From: Mesorhizobium sp. 1M-11
GTDB taxonomy: Bacteria > Pseudomonadota > Alphaproteobacteria > Rhizobiales > Rhizobiaceae
DNA length: 58,388 bases
Direction of reading: 5' to 3'
Assembly: GCF_001303895.1 (NCBI RefSeq)
Contig: NZ_LJSD01000065.1
Coordinates: forward strand, 1 to 58,388
The notes under the pieces are model-generated. The model did no database searches, was not told where the DNA came from, and saw only the letters and a program-made list of their open reading frames with translations. A program made the translations under genes and the position numbers. Position 1 is the stretch's first letter; each line of letters begins with the position of its first letter. Shown here piece after piece: positions 33,918 through 41,556 of this stretch.

Positions 33918-35507
33918 ATGTCCATGACGGCGGAAAAGCAGGATTTGCAAGGCGACAGCCGGTCCCGACGATCCGGCGGGCGTGAAGCACGACGTGCCAT
34001 GCGCGCTGCACCCCTGGCTGACGACATTAGGCCAGTGAGAGCCGGCCTGGAGGGCGGACGCTACGGTCCATTGGCCCAAAACGACCTGGAACGCATCCAT
34101 GAGGCGGTGCTGACGCTTCTGGAAACCGTCGGCTTCGCCAACGCCATTCCATCCTGCATCGAGGCGCTGACCAGGGTCGGCGCCAGCTACAGCGAGGATG
34201 GCCGCATCCGCTTCCCGCGAGCGCTGGTGCTCGACACGATCCGCAACGCCGCGCGCAACTTCACGCTGCATGGCCAGGATCCCAAACACGACATGTTGAT
34301 CCAGGGCAAGCGCGTGCATTACGGCACGGCGGGTGCCGCCGTGCATCTGGTCGATGTCGAGAAGCGCGAATACCGCGAGAGCCTGCTGCAGGACATCTAC
34401 GACGCCGCGCGCATCGTCGACGGGCTGGACAACATCCACTTCTTCCAACGGCCGATGGTGCCGCGCGACATTCCCGATCCGCTCGAGATGGATTTCAACA
34501 CGCTCTATGCCTGCGTGATGGGAACCTCCAAGCATGTCGGCACCTCGTTCACGGTGCGCGAGAATGTGAAGCCGGCGCTGGAGATGCTCTATGCGATTGC
34601 CGGCGGCGAGGAGAATTTCCGCGCCCGGCCTTTCGTTTCCAACTCCAACTGCTTCGTCGTGCCGCCGATGAAATTCGCGGAGGATGCCTGCGGCGTGCTG
34701 GAAGCCTGCGTGGAAGGCGGCATCCCGATCCTGCTGCTTTCCGCCGGCCAGGCCGGCGCGACGGCACCCGCGGCAATCGCCGGTGCAGTGGTGCAGGCGG
34801 TGGCCGAAGTGCTGGCAGGACTGGTCTATGTCAACGCCATCAAGCCCGGGCACCCCGCCATCTTCGGTACCTGGCCTTTCGTCTCGGACCTGCGCACCGG
34901 CGCGATGTCCGGTGGGTCGGCCGAGCAGGCGCTGTTGACTTCGGCCTGCGCGCAGATGGCGCAATTCTACGACCTGCCCGGCGGATCAGCCGCGGGCATG
35001 GCGGATTCCAAACTGCCCGACATCCAGTCCGGCTTCGAAAAGGGCATCACCGACGTGATGGCCGGCCTGTCGGGGCTGAATCTCGTCTATGAATCGGCCG
35101 GCATGCACGCTTCGCTGCTCGGCTTCTGCCTGGAAAGCCTGATCATCGACAATGACATGATCGGCCAGTGCCTGCGCTGCGTGCGCGGCATCGAGGTCAG
35201 CGACGAGGCGCTGTCGATCGACACGATCACCGAAGTCTGCCTCAACGGTCCCGGCCACTATCTCGGCAACGACCAGACGCTGAAGCTGATGCAGACGGAG
35301 TATTTCTACCCGGCCATCGGCGACCGTTTCTCGCCGAAGGAATGGAACGAGCGCGGCAAGCCCGACATCCTGCAGCGCGCCATCGCCGAGAAGAAACGGA
35401 TCCTGGCCGAGCGTTTTCCGCACCACGTGCCGCGCGCCATCGACGACCGCCTGCGCCTGCGCTTCGACGGCATCATCCACCTGCCCCGTTCCGGCATGGG
35501 AGGGTGA
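33918..35507 (+). CDS. MttB-family (trimethylamine methyltransferase superfamily) protein, non-pyrrolysine
   Basis: A 529-residue member of the MttB superfamily. The start at 33918 has GTGGAGGT upstream. A polar N-terminal extension of about 40 residues precedes the TIM-barrel part (GPLAQNDLERIHEAVLTLLETVGF, RVHYGTAGAAVHLVDVEKREYRE, PGGSAAGMADSKLPDIQSGFEKG, INLV-like SGLNLVYESAGMHASLLGF). No in-frame amber codon interrupts it, so it is of the group without pyrrolysine, whose characterised members demethylate glycine betaine and other quaternary amines using a corrinoid protein. No corrinoid protein gene is nearby. The DddQ-like gene follows, suggesting a methylated onium or sulfonium substrate. 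Confidence 0.85.
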   Translation: MSMTAEKQDLQGDSRSRRSGGREARRAMRAAPLADDIRPVRAGLEGGRYGPLAQNDLERIHEAVLTLLETVGFANAIPSCIEALTRVGASYSEDGRIRFPRALVLDTIRNAARNFTLHGQDPKHDMLIQGKRVHYGTAGAAVHLVDVEKREYRESLLQDIYDAARIVDGLDNIHFFQRPMVPRDIPDPLEMDFNTLYACVMGTSKHVGTSFTVRENVKPALEMLYAIAGGEENFRARPFVSNSNCFVVPPMKFAEDACGVLEACVEGGIPILLLSAGQAGATAPAAIAGAVVQAVAEVLAGLVYVNAIKPGHPAIFGTWPFVSDLRTGAMSGGSAEQALLTSACAQMAQFYDLPGGSAAGMADSKLPDIQSGFEKGITDVMAGLSGLNLVYESAGMHASLLGFCLESLIIDNDMIGQCLRCVRGIEVSDEALSIDTITEVCLNGPGHYLGNDQTLKLMQTEYFYPAIGDRFSPKEWNERGKPDILQRAIAEKKRILAERFPHHVPRAIDDRLRLRFDGIIHLPRSGMGG

Positions 35508-35612
35508 AGGCAACGCCGGCGCCTCCGCTTGCCGGAAATACGGTGCCAGGCTCGCCATTGCTTCCATCCTGTCCCGCGTGGGACAGTGTGACCACAACGC
35601 CGGAGCAGCAGC

Positions 35613-36212
35613 ATGGCAGCATCCAACCAGGAAAAGCTGATCACCTTCCTCGATGACCTCGCGGCCGCGATCGAGCCGAAAGCGGTCGGGGACACGCCCT
35701 TGGCACGTGGCTGGCGGCGGGTGGCCGACAGCATTCCGCGTGGCGAGATCGAGACCGGCCCGGCGCAGCCGGCACGACGGCCGGCCTGCACCCATCTCGC
35801 TGCCGGCTACCGCAATCTGGAAAATGCCGGACCGCATTTGCGCAAGCTTGCCGTCTCCTTCCAGGCAATCGAGCCGTTGCTCGACTGGACCAGCCGCGAG
35901 GAGAGGCGTGATTCCAAAGCGCTCGCCGAAAACTACGCCGGCGCGACGATCGTCGGTCGCGACGGCGTGATCGCGAGCGAGCATGTCGAGATCGGCGTCT
36001 CCATTCTCAGTCCGAACATGGTCTATCCCGACCACCGCCATCCGCCGGAAGAGGTCTATATCGCTCTGTCCGCCGGAGACTGGCGCCAGAATGATGAGCC
36101 ATGGGTTGCGCCGGGTATCGGCGGGTTGATCCACAATCCTGCCAACATCGTCCACGCCATGCGCTCGGGCGACCAGCCCCTGTTCGCCATCTGGTGCCTG
36201 CCTTTGCCTTAG
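35613..36212 (+). CDS. DddQ-like cupin, dimethylsulfoniopropionate lyase family
   Basis: A 199-residue protein. The C-terminal cupin (about 110-199) has the metal and catalytic pattern of DddQ-type lyases: YPDHRHPPEEVYIALSAG (His141, His143, Glu147, Tyr149), then WRQNDEPW and NIVHAMRS (His181). These match, in order and spacing, what I recall of DddQ from marine Roseobacters, where the metal and a Tyr drive DMSP cleavage to dimethylsulfide and acrylate. The N-terminal helical part also fits. Genuine DMSP lyase activity in a soil rhizobium is not assured; it may cleave a related compound. The gene starts 105 bases after mttB and is probably in its operon. Confidence 0.78.
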   Translation: MAASNQEKLITFLDDLAAAIEPKAVGDTPLARGWRRVADSIPRGEIETGPAQPARRPACTHLAAGYRNLENAGPHLRKLAVSFQAIEPLLDWTSREERRDSKALAENYAGATIVGRDGVIASEHVEIGVSILSPNMVYPDHRHPPEEVYIALSAGDWRQNDEPWVAPGIGGLIHNPANIVHAMRSGDQPLFAIWCLPLP

Positions 36213-36230
36213 GCGATGGCGAGGCGCTTT

Positions 36231-36330
36231 TATCTCCCCCCTTGCGGGGGAGAAAGGATTTTCACGATCTTAGCGAGCACGCCCGCAGGGCGGCGCAGTC
36301 TAAGTCGCAGAAAATCCAAGAGAGGGGATC
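36231..36330. repeat. Dispersed repeat, family C, copy 2
   Basis: Nearly identical to 29071-29170, with TCTCCCCCCTTGCGGGGGAGA at its start and AAAATCCAAGAGAGGGGAT at its end. It starts about 20 bases after the DddQ-like stop. With copy 3 (inverted) it fills the 309-base gap before chrA; the 85 bases between the copies show nothing else. Confidence 0.85.
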
Positions 36331-36415
36331 TTCAGCTGATACATCTCGCATTTGACAAATCCCTTCTCATTGTTCGAGAGGGTAAGAAGCAGATCACCAA
36401 CGTGGCGGCTGCAAA

Positions 36416-36512
36416 TCCCCTCTCTTGCGATTTCTAGCACTTAGCTGCGCCGCCCTGCGGGCGTGCTCGCTAAAATGCTGAAATCGCTTTCTCCCCCACA
36501 TGGGGGGAGATA
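36416..36512. repeat. Dispersed repeat, family C, copy 3 (inverted)
   Basis: An inverted and slightly diverged copy of the family C unit: it starts ATCCCCTCTCTTGCGATTT and ends TCTCCCCCACATGGGGGGAGA. Facing copy 2, it can form a large stem-loop between the convergent DddQ-like and chrA transcripts and may act as a bidirectional transcription end. Confidence 0.85.
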
Positions 36513-36521
36513 AGGGCGTAC

Positions 36522-37733
36522 TCACACCACGGCCCCGGCCATCGCCAGCAGGACCACGACCACCCAGGGTGGCGCCTTGGCGAAGACCAGAAGCAGGAAG
36601 CCGCCCAGGCCGAGCAAGACATCGAGCGGGTCGACGATGGCGCTGGTGAGCACCGGATCGTAGAAGGCGGCGGCGAGGATGCCGACCACCGCGGCGTTGG
36701 TGCCGCGCATCGCCGCCTGCGCCTTCGGCAGGGCGCGCAGTCCGTCCCAGAACGGCAGCGCTCCATAGACAAGCAGAAGGCCGGGCAGAAAGATCGCGAC
36801 GAGCGCAATGGAGGCTCCCAGAAGGCCATTGGGCACGATGCCGGAAACGGCGCCGAGATAAGCGGCAAAGGTGAAAAGCGGACCGGGCACGGCCTGCGCC
36901 GCGCCGTAGCCGGCGAGAAAATCCTGCACAGGTACCCAGCCGGGTGCGGCAACCGCGTTCTCCAGCAGTGGCAGCACGACATGGCCGCCGCCGAACACCA
37001 GCGCGCCGGAGCGGTAGAAAGCGTCGAAGAAGGCAAGCGCATGGCTGCCAGTCCAGCCGGCGAGCAGCGGAGGCATCACGAGCAGGACCGCGAACAGGAT
37101 GAGGGCGGCGATGCCAGCCCTGCGGCTGACCGGGAAGGCCGGATGTGTCGATACTGCACCGGCCTCGCTCCGGCAGAAGAACAGCCCGGCAACCGCACCG
37201 GCGACGATGGCGCCGACCTGGCCGAGCCAGCCGCCAACGAGGGTGCTTAGCATAAGTGCGCCGAGCGCAATGGCGATGCGCTGACGGTCGGGCGTCAGCG
37301 TGCGCGCCATGCCCCACAGCGCCTGCGCGACCACGGCCACCGCCACCAGTTTCAGCCCATGCAGGATGCCCTGGCCGACGGGATTGTCGAGGGCGCCGGC
37401 ACCCAGCGCAAAGGCGAGCAGCAGCAGTGCCGACGGCAGCGTGAAGCCAGCCCAGGCTGCAAGCCCTCCAGCGAGGCCGCCGCCGCGCAGTACGCCGAGC
37501 GAAAAGCCGACCTGGCTGGAGGCGGGACCGGGAAGGAACTGGCACAGCGCGACGAGATCGGCATAACCGGCCTCGTCGATCCATTTCCGGCGCACCACGA
37601 AGGCATCGCGAAAATAGCCGAGATGCGCGATCGGTCCGCCGAAGGAGGTCAGACCAAGCTGGAGAAAGGCGCGGAAAACCTCAGCGACGCGGGATGCCTG
37701 CGATGCGGCCTCATCACTTTCCCCCGTCACCAT
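36522..37733 (-). CDS. chrA: Chromate transporter ChrA (long form)
   Basis: A 403-residue, two-domain CHR protein with about twelve helices. The N-terminal half has FLQLGLTSFGGPIAHLGYFRDAFVVRRKWIDEAGYADLVALCQFLPGPASSQVGFSLG. The second half repeats the motif as SGALVFGGGHVVLPLLENAV and DFLAGYGAAQAVPGPLFTFAAYLGA. Long ChrA proteins export chromate driven by the proton or sulfate gradient. The ATG at 37733 with GAGGCGG upstream is preferred over a GTG at 37751. No chrB regulator is nearby. Confidence 0.93.
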   Translation of the reverse strand: MVTGESDEAASQASRVAEVFRAFLQLGLTSFGGPIAHLGYFRDAFVVRRKWIDEAGYADLVALCQFLPGPASSQVGFSLGVLRGGGLAGGLAAWAGFTLPSALLLLAFALGAGALDNPVGQGILHGLKLVAVAVVAQALWGMARTLTPDRQRIAIALGALMLSTLVGGWLGQVGAIVAGAVAGLFFCRSEAGAVSTHPAFPVSRRAGIAALILFAVLLVMPPLLAGWTGSHALAFFDAFYRSGALVFGGGHVVLPLLENAVAAPGWVPVQDFLAGYGAAQAVPGPLFTFAAYLGAVSGIVPNGLLGASIALVAIFLPGLLLVYGALPFWDGLRALPKAQAAMRGTNAAVVGILAAAFYDPVLTSAIVDPLDVLLGLGGFLLLVFAKAPPWVVVVLLAMAGAVV

Positions 37734-37821
37734 CCGCCTCGCCGCTGTCACCCCGTTTCGGCGGCGATCCTATCGGGTCATGATCGAAGGGCAAGGTGCA
37801 AGAAGAAGAGAGCGAAAGTCG

Positions 37822-38106
37822 CTACACTTGATTTACGGCGGCACCGAGCACGCCCAGCAGCGTAATCAGCCCGGCAACATAGTTCAGCCGCGAAGTGGTG
37901 AACGTCGCGACCGCCTGACCTCCGCGCACAAGCCGCGTCGCGTAGAAAAGGAGGGCCTGCAAGGCCAGGAAAACGACGATCGGGCTGAAAAACATCGAGC
38001 CGATCGCCTCGCCCCAATTGCCGGCCGACGCCATCGTCGCCGCCGTCTTCAGGTTCAAAATCACGGCAGCAACGACGACAAGGCACAATGACCAGAACTG
38101 TGGCAT
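37822..38106 (-). CDS. Small hypothetical membrane protein
   Basis: A 94-residue protein with about three hydrophobic segments (FWSLCLVVVAAVILNL, FFSPIVVFLALQALLFYATRLV, LNYVAGLITLLGVLGAAV). No family is recognised. Its size, hydrophobic profile and GGAGG upstream support a real gene. It lies between chrA and the LysR gene in the same direction. It may be a small multidrug-type or accessory membrane protein, which cannot be decided from sequence. Confidence 0.6.
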   Translation of the reverse strand: MPQFWSLCLVVVAAVILNLKTAATMASAGNWGEAIGSMFFSPIVVFLALQALLFYATRLVRGGQAVATFTTSRLNYVAGLITLLGVLGAAVNQV

Positions 38107-38160
38107 CAGGCGCAGCCTCCGGCAGACATGCTCAGCTCTCCTCCTGGCAGCGTCAGGCAG

Positions 38161-39021
38161 TCAAAGGACCGCATCAAAAAAGGCTTTGATCTTGCGGGAT
38201 GATTGCCGCTCCTTGAGGCAGGCAAGTCGATATTCGGTTCTGATTTTCGCGTCACCGATGCGGATGGCTCTCAGGCGCGGGTGCGCGACAAATTCGAAAT
38301 CTGCGACCACACCAATTCCAAGGCCGCGTTCAACCGCCTTCCACACGCCTTCACGGCTGCCGATCTCAAGAAACGGTCTAATGACGATGCCGAGAGCTTC
38401 AGCGGCCGCCTCCAATGCGCGGCGAGTGGTGGAGCCGGTTTCGCGAAGAATGAGTGACTGCCCTTCCAGCTCTCTTATGCTGATTTCACCGCGGTTGTAC
38501 CATGGGTGGTCTGCGTTCACGAAGGCGACAACCTCGTGGGTGCTGAAGGGTATCGAATACACCCGTGAATCGTCCACCGTATGGGCGAGGATGGCGACAT
38601 CGGCCTCGAGCTGGAGAACCCTCGACAATGTCAGATCGGAATTTCCGAGCAGCATGCTGATCTTGAAAAGGGGGTAGCGCGCAACGAAACGCGCAATCAT
38701 CTCCGTCGCGTGAAACGGACCAACGGCAGCGATCTGCAACTGGCCGCTTGTGAGCCGGCCGCTGCTTGCCAGCAGTTCGTCCGCCTCTTCTTGAAGTTTC
38801 ATGATACGCGCGCTGATCTCATGAAGCGCGCGGCCCGTTTCCGACAGTTCAACACGGCGACCCTGCCGCAGGAAGAGCTCTACTCCATAGCGCTCTTCAA
38901 GCTCCCTGACCTGTGTCGTCACGGTCGGCTGGCTGACGTGCAGTGCGCTGGCCGCAGCCGTGAAGCCCCGATGCTCGGCTACGGCATGAAATGAGCGCAA
39001 GTGGGTGAAAACGATGGCCAT
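38161..39021 (-). CDS. LysR-type regulator of the phosphonate island
   Basis: A 286-residue LysR protein. It has an N-terminal winged helix (residues 3-62: FTHLRSFHAVAEHRGFTAAASALHVSQPTVTTQVRELEERYGVELFLR), a linker helix, and a substrate-binding domain (about 90-286: GQLQIAAVGPFHATEMIARF). LysR proteins of this kind accompany 2-aminoethylphosphonate catabolic genes in rhizobia. It is divergent from the dehydrogenase-phnA-phnY genes with 157 bases between the starts, the standard layout for self-regulation and inducer-dependent activation. The inducer is probably a phosphonate intermediate. Confidence 0.92.
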   Translation of the reverse strand: MAIVFTHLRSFHAVAEHRGFTAAASALHVSQPTVTTQVRELEERYGVELFLRQGRRVELSETGRALHEISARIMKLQEEADELLASSGRLTSGQLQIAAVGPFHATEMIARFVARYPLFKISMLLGNSDLTLSRVLQLEADVAILAHTVDDSRVYSIPFSTHEVVAFVNADHPWYNRGEISIRELEGQSLILRETGSTTRRALEAAAEALGIVIRPFLEIGSREGVWKAVERGLGIGVVADFEFVAHPRLRAIRIGDAKIRTEYRLACLKERQSSRKIKAFFDAVL

Positions 39022-39089
39022 AGGCTTTCGGACCAGCTGAGACCGTGCCGTGACTATGGAGCGAACGGGTGTCGTTGTCCATAGATTTT

Positions 39090-39117
39090 ATCAATGCGAA
39101 ATCAATTAACTATCAAT
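39090..39117. promoter_or_regulatory. Helically phased ATCAAT repeats, candidate LysR binding site
   Basis: ATCAAT occurs at 39090, 39101 and 39112, exactly 11 bases apart, in an AT-rich patch within the 157-base divergent region. This places three identical sites on one face of the helix, as expected for a multimeric LysR activator. It lies 62-89 bases before the dehydrogenase start and 69-96 before the lysR start. Confidence 0.55.
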
Positions 39118-39178
39118 TCGACAAATGGTTCCTGCGGAGGTTTTTATAACTGCGACGAATTCAATCCGGAGACCCTCG

Positions 39179-40288
39179 ATGTCGCAGTCGTGGAAATACA
39201 CGAACCCCGTCAACGTAACTTTCGGGAGAGGTTCAATCTCGAAGATCCGCGAGAAGCTCGCGGGGCGCAGCTATTGCCTGCTCACGTATAATGACCACCC
39301 CGCCTTCGACACGCTGGTGGAACGCGTGTCGGAGGAAGCCGGGCGCCCCGCAGTCATTGTCCGCGACGTCGAACCCAATCCGAGCTTCCGGGGCCTGCGA
39401 ACGGCCTGCCGTGCCTTTGGCGCCAGCGAAAACAAGCCGGAAGTCATCGTTGCGATAGGCGGCGGCTCGGTCATCGACACGGCCAAGGTTCTTGCCGCGG
39501 CTGGTGACGATTTTGCACGCGTCGAAGCTTTCCTGCAAGGGAAGTCCGACGCTCGGACGCTTTCAAGACTGCCGATTATCGCGCTGCCGACCACATCCGG
39601 GACCGGGAGCGAGGTGACCTGCTGGGCAACCGTCTGGGATACAGAGGCGAAGAGAAAATACTCGCTCGCCCACGAACACTACTATCCCGAACACGCGATC
39701 CTCGATCCCGAACTGACCCTTGGTATTCCACGGTCTCTGACCTTGAGCACCGGGCTGGACGCCCTTTCACATGCGCTCGAGAGCATTTGGAACGTCAACG
39801 CCAACCCAATCTCTACGAACCATGCTGTTTTCGCGGCGCGCGAAATTCTCTCTTCGTTGCCGCTGTTGCTCGAACATCCCGACGATCTCGACCTGAGGGA
39901 ACGATTGGCGCAGGCGAGCCTGTTCGCCGGCCTCGCTTTCTCGAACACCAAAACCGCACTTGCTCATTCGCTGTCGTATTACCTGACACTTCACCATGGG
40001 ACGGTCCATGGCATCGCCTGCTCTTTCAGCCTGCCGGCGATCCTGCGCAGCGTCATCGGCAACAGCGCCGCTTGCGATGCAGCGCTGAAGCAGATCTTCG
40101 GCGATGACCTGAACCGGGGAGCGTCCGAACTCGACGCGTTCCTGACCGGCCTCGGCGTTTCCACCCGAGCGACCGATTACGGCGTCACGCCGGAAAACTG
40201 GGTGGGCGCGATCAACGACGCACTGCTCGGTGAACGGGGCCGCAACTTCATCGGCAACCGCGAAGCAATTCTCAAGACCGCCGCCTAA
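39179..40288 (+). CDS. Iron-type alcohol dehydrogenase, hydroxyethylphosphonate dehydrogenase/PhpC-like
   Basis: A 369-residue group III alcohol dehydrogenase. The start at 39179 has GGAG seven bases upstream. It has the NAD-binding IVAIGGGSVIDTAKVLA and metal region GLDALSHALESIWN, plus HSLSYYLTLHHGTVHGIACS. WKYTNPVNVTFGRGSI, TSGTGSEVTCWATVWDTEAKRKYSL and the DPELTL segment are diagnostic of the subgroup of hydroxyethylphosphonate dehydrogenase (PhpC, which in biosynthesis reduces phosphonoacetaldehyde). Next to phnY and phnA it would run in the oxidative direction, making phosphonoacetaldehyde from 2-hydroxyethylphosphonate. No PhnW transaminase is present. The direction is inferred. Confidence 0.85.
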   Translation: MSQSWKYTNPVNVTFGRGSISKIREKLAGRSYCLLTYNDHPAFDTLVERVSEEAGRPAVIVRDVEPNPSFRGLRTACRAFGASENKPEVIVAIGGGSVIDTAKVLAAAGDDFARVEAFLQGKSDARTLSRLPIIALPTTSGTGSEVTCWATVWDTEAKRKYSLAHEHYYPEHAILDPELTLGIPRSLTLSTGLDALSHALESIWNVNANPISTNHAVFAAREILSSLPLLLEHPDDLDLRERLAQASLFAGLAFSNTKTALAHSLSYYLTLHHGTVHGIACSFSLPAILRSVIGNSAACDAALKQIFGDDLNRGASELDAFLTGLGVSTRATDYGVTPENWVGAINDALLGERGRNFIGNREAILKTAA

Positions 40289-40302
40289 AGGGAGGGAAAC
40301 AG

Positions 40303-41553
40303 ATGAACACCTACGTCAAAATCGGCGCGGACGTGGTCGCGAACGGCCGCAGCTATCGGCGTCCCGACACGCCGGTGGTGGTGATTTGTATCGACGGTTC
40401 CGAACCGGGTTATATCGAAGCCGCGATCGAAAAGGGCCTGGCGCCGAATCTCGACCGCCTGATGAAAACCGGCGCGAATACGACTGCGCTTTCGGTTATT
40501 CCCAGCTTCACCAACCCGAACAACCTCTCGATCATCACCGGCCGACCGCCTGCCGTCCATGGCATCGCCGGCAACTATTTCTACGATCGGGAGAAGAACG
40601 AAGAAGTCATGATGAACGACGCACGCTTCCTGCGCGCGCCGACCATCCTGGCCGAGTTCCAGAAAGCCGGCCTCAAGGTCGCGATGGTCACGGCAAAGGA
40701 CAAGCTGAGGACACTGCTCGGCAAGGGGCTTGATTTCAGCACCGGTACGGCAATCGCTTTTTCTTCCGAGAAAGCCGACAAGGCCAAGCTGGCTGACAAT
40801 GGCATCGAGCATGTTCTCGATTTCGTCGGCTTGCCGCTGCCGGAGGTCTATTCGGCGGACCTTTCCGAGTTCGTCTTCGCTGCCGGCGTCAAGCTGTTGA
40901 AGACGTTCAAACCAGACCTCATGTACCTCTCCACGACCGACTATGTGCAGCACAAGGCGGCGCCGGGCTCAAAAGTCGCAGACGACTTCTACGCGATGTT
41001 CGACCGTTATGTGGGGGAGCTCGATGCAGCGGGCTGCATTCTTGTCATGACCGCCGACCACGGCATGAACGACAAGCATCTCGCGAACGGCGAGCCCGAC
41101 GTCATCTATCTTCAGGAGATACTCGACGAGCATTATGGCGCTGGTTCGACCCGCGTCATCCTGCCGATTACCGATCCCTATGTTGCCCATCACGGTGCAC
41201 TTGGCTCCTTTGCCACGATTTACGCAGACGAGGGCAAGTGTGGAGACATCATCGGCCTGCTGAAAGGCACAGAGGGCATCGACGTTGCGATCCCTTCCGC
41301 CGAGGCCTGTGAACGTTTCGAACTGCCGGCCGACCGCATCGGCGATGTGGTCGTGCTGTCGTCGCGTCACAAGGTGCTGGGTACCGCAAGGGCCCGCCAT
41401 GATCTCTCGGGCCTGACCGAGCCGCTCCGCTCTCACGGCGGCCTTACCGAGCAACGGGTGCCAATAATCGCGAACCGCGGGATAGACGTGCCGGCCGGAA
41501 GAACATTACGCAACTTCGACGTCTTCGAAGTCGCATTGAATCTGGTGTCTTGA
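40303..41553 (+). CDS. phnA: Phosphonoacetate hydrolase PhnA
   Basis: A 416-residue alkaline phosphatase-superfamily enzyme (EC 3.11.1.2) that cleaves the C-P bond of phosphonoacetate, giving acetate and phosphate. Metal ligands are visible: Asp31 (VICIDGSEPGY), the Thr nucleophile (SFTNPNN, Thr70), Asp and His of TTDYVQHK, Asp and His of MTADHGMNDKH, and a His of RSHGGLTEQ. The start has AGGGAGG upstream, 14 bases after the dehydrogenase stop. Length agrees with Sinorhizobium meliloti PhnA. It acts after PhnY, whose gene begins three bases downstream. Confidence 0.95.
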   Translation: MNTYVKIGADVVANGRSYRRPDTPVVVICIDGSEPGYIEAAIEKGLAPNLDRLMKTGANTTALSVIPSFTNPNNLSIITGRPPAVHGIAGNYFYDREKNEEVMMNDARFLRAPTILAEFQKAGLKVAMVTAKDKLRTLLGKGLDFSTGTAIAFSSEKADKAKLADNGIEHVLDFVGLPLPEVYSADLSEFVFAAGVKLLKTFKPDLMYLSTTDYVQHKAAPGSKVADDFYAMFDRYVGELDAAGCILVMTADHGMNDKHLANGEPDVIYLQEILDEHYGAGSTRVILPITDPYVAHHGALGSFATIYADEGKCGDIIGLLKGTEGIDVAIPSAEACERFELPADRIGDVVVLSSRHKVLGTARARHDLSGLTEPLRSHGGLTEQRVPIIANRGIDVPAGRTLRNFDVFEVALNLVS

Positions 41554-41556
41554 GCC

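Noticed and set aside
33918..35507. Pyrrolysine use in the MttB-family gene
   Set aside because: There is no in-frame TAG; the gene ends at a normal TGA and has the full family length.
39022..39178. A Pho box in front of the phosphonate genes
   Set aside because: No pair of CTGTCAT-like repeats with the right spacing was found; only the ATCAAT array is present.
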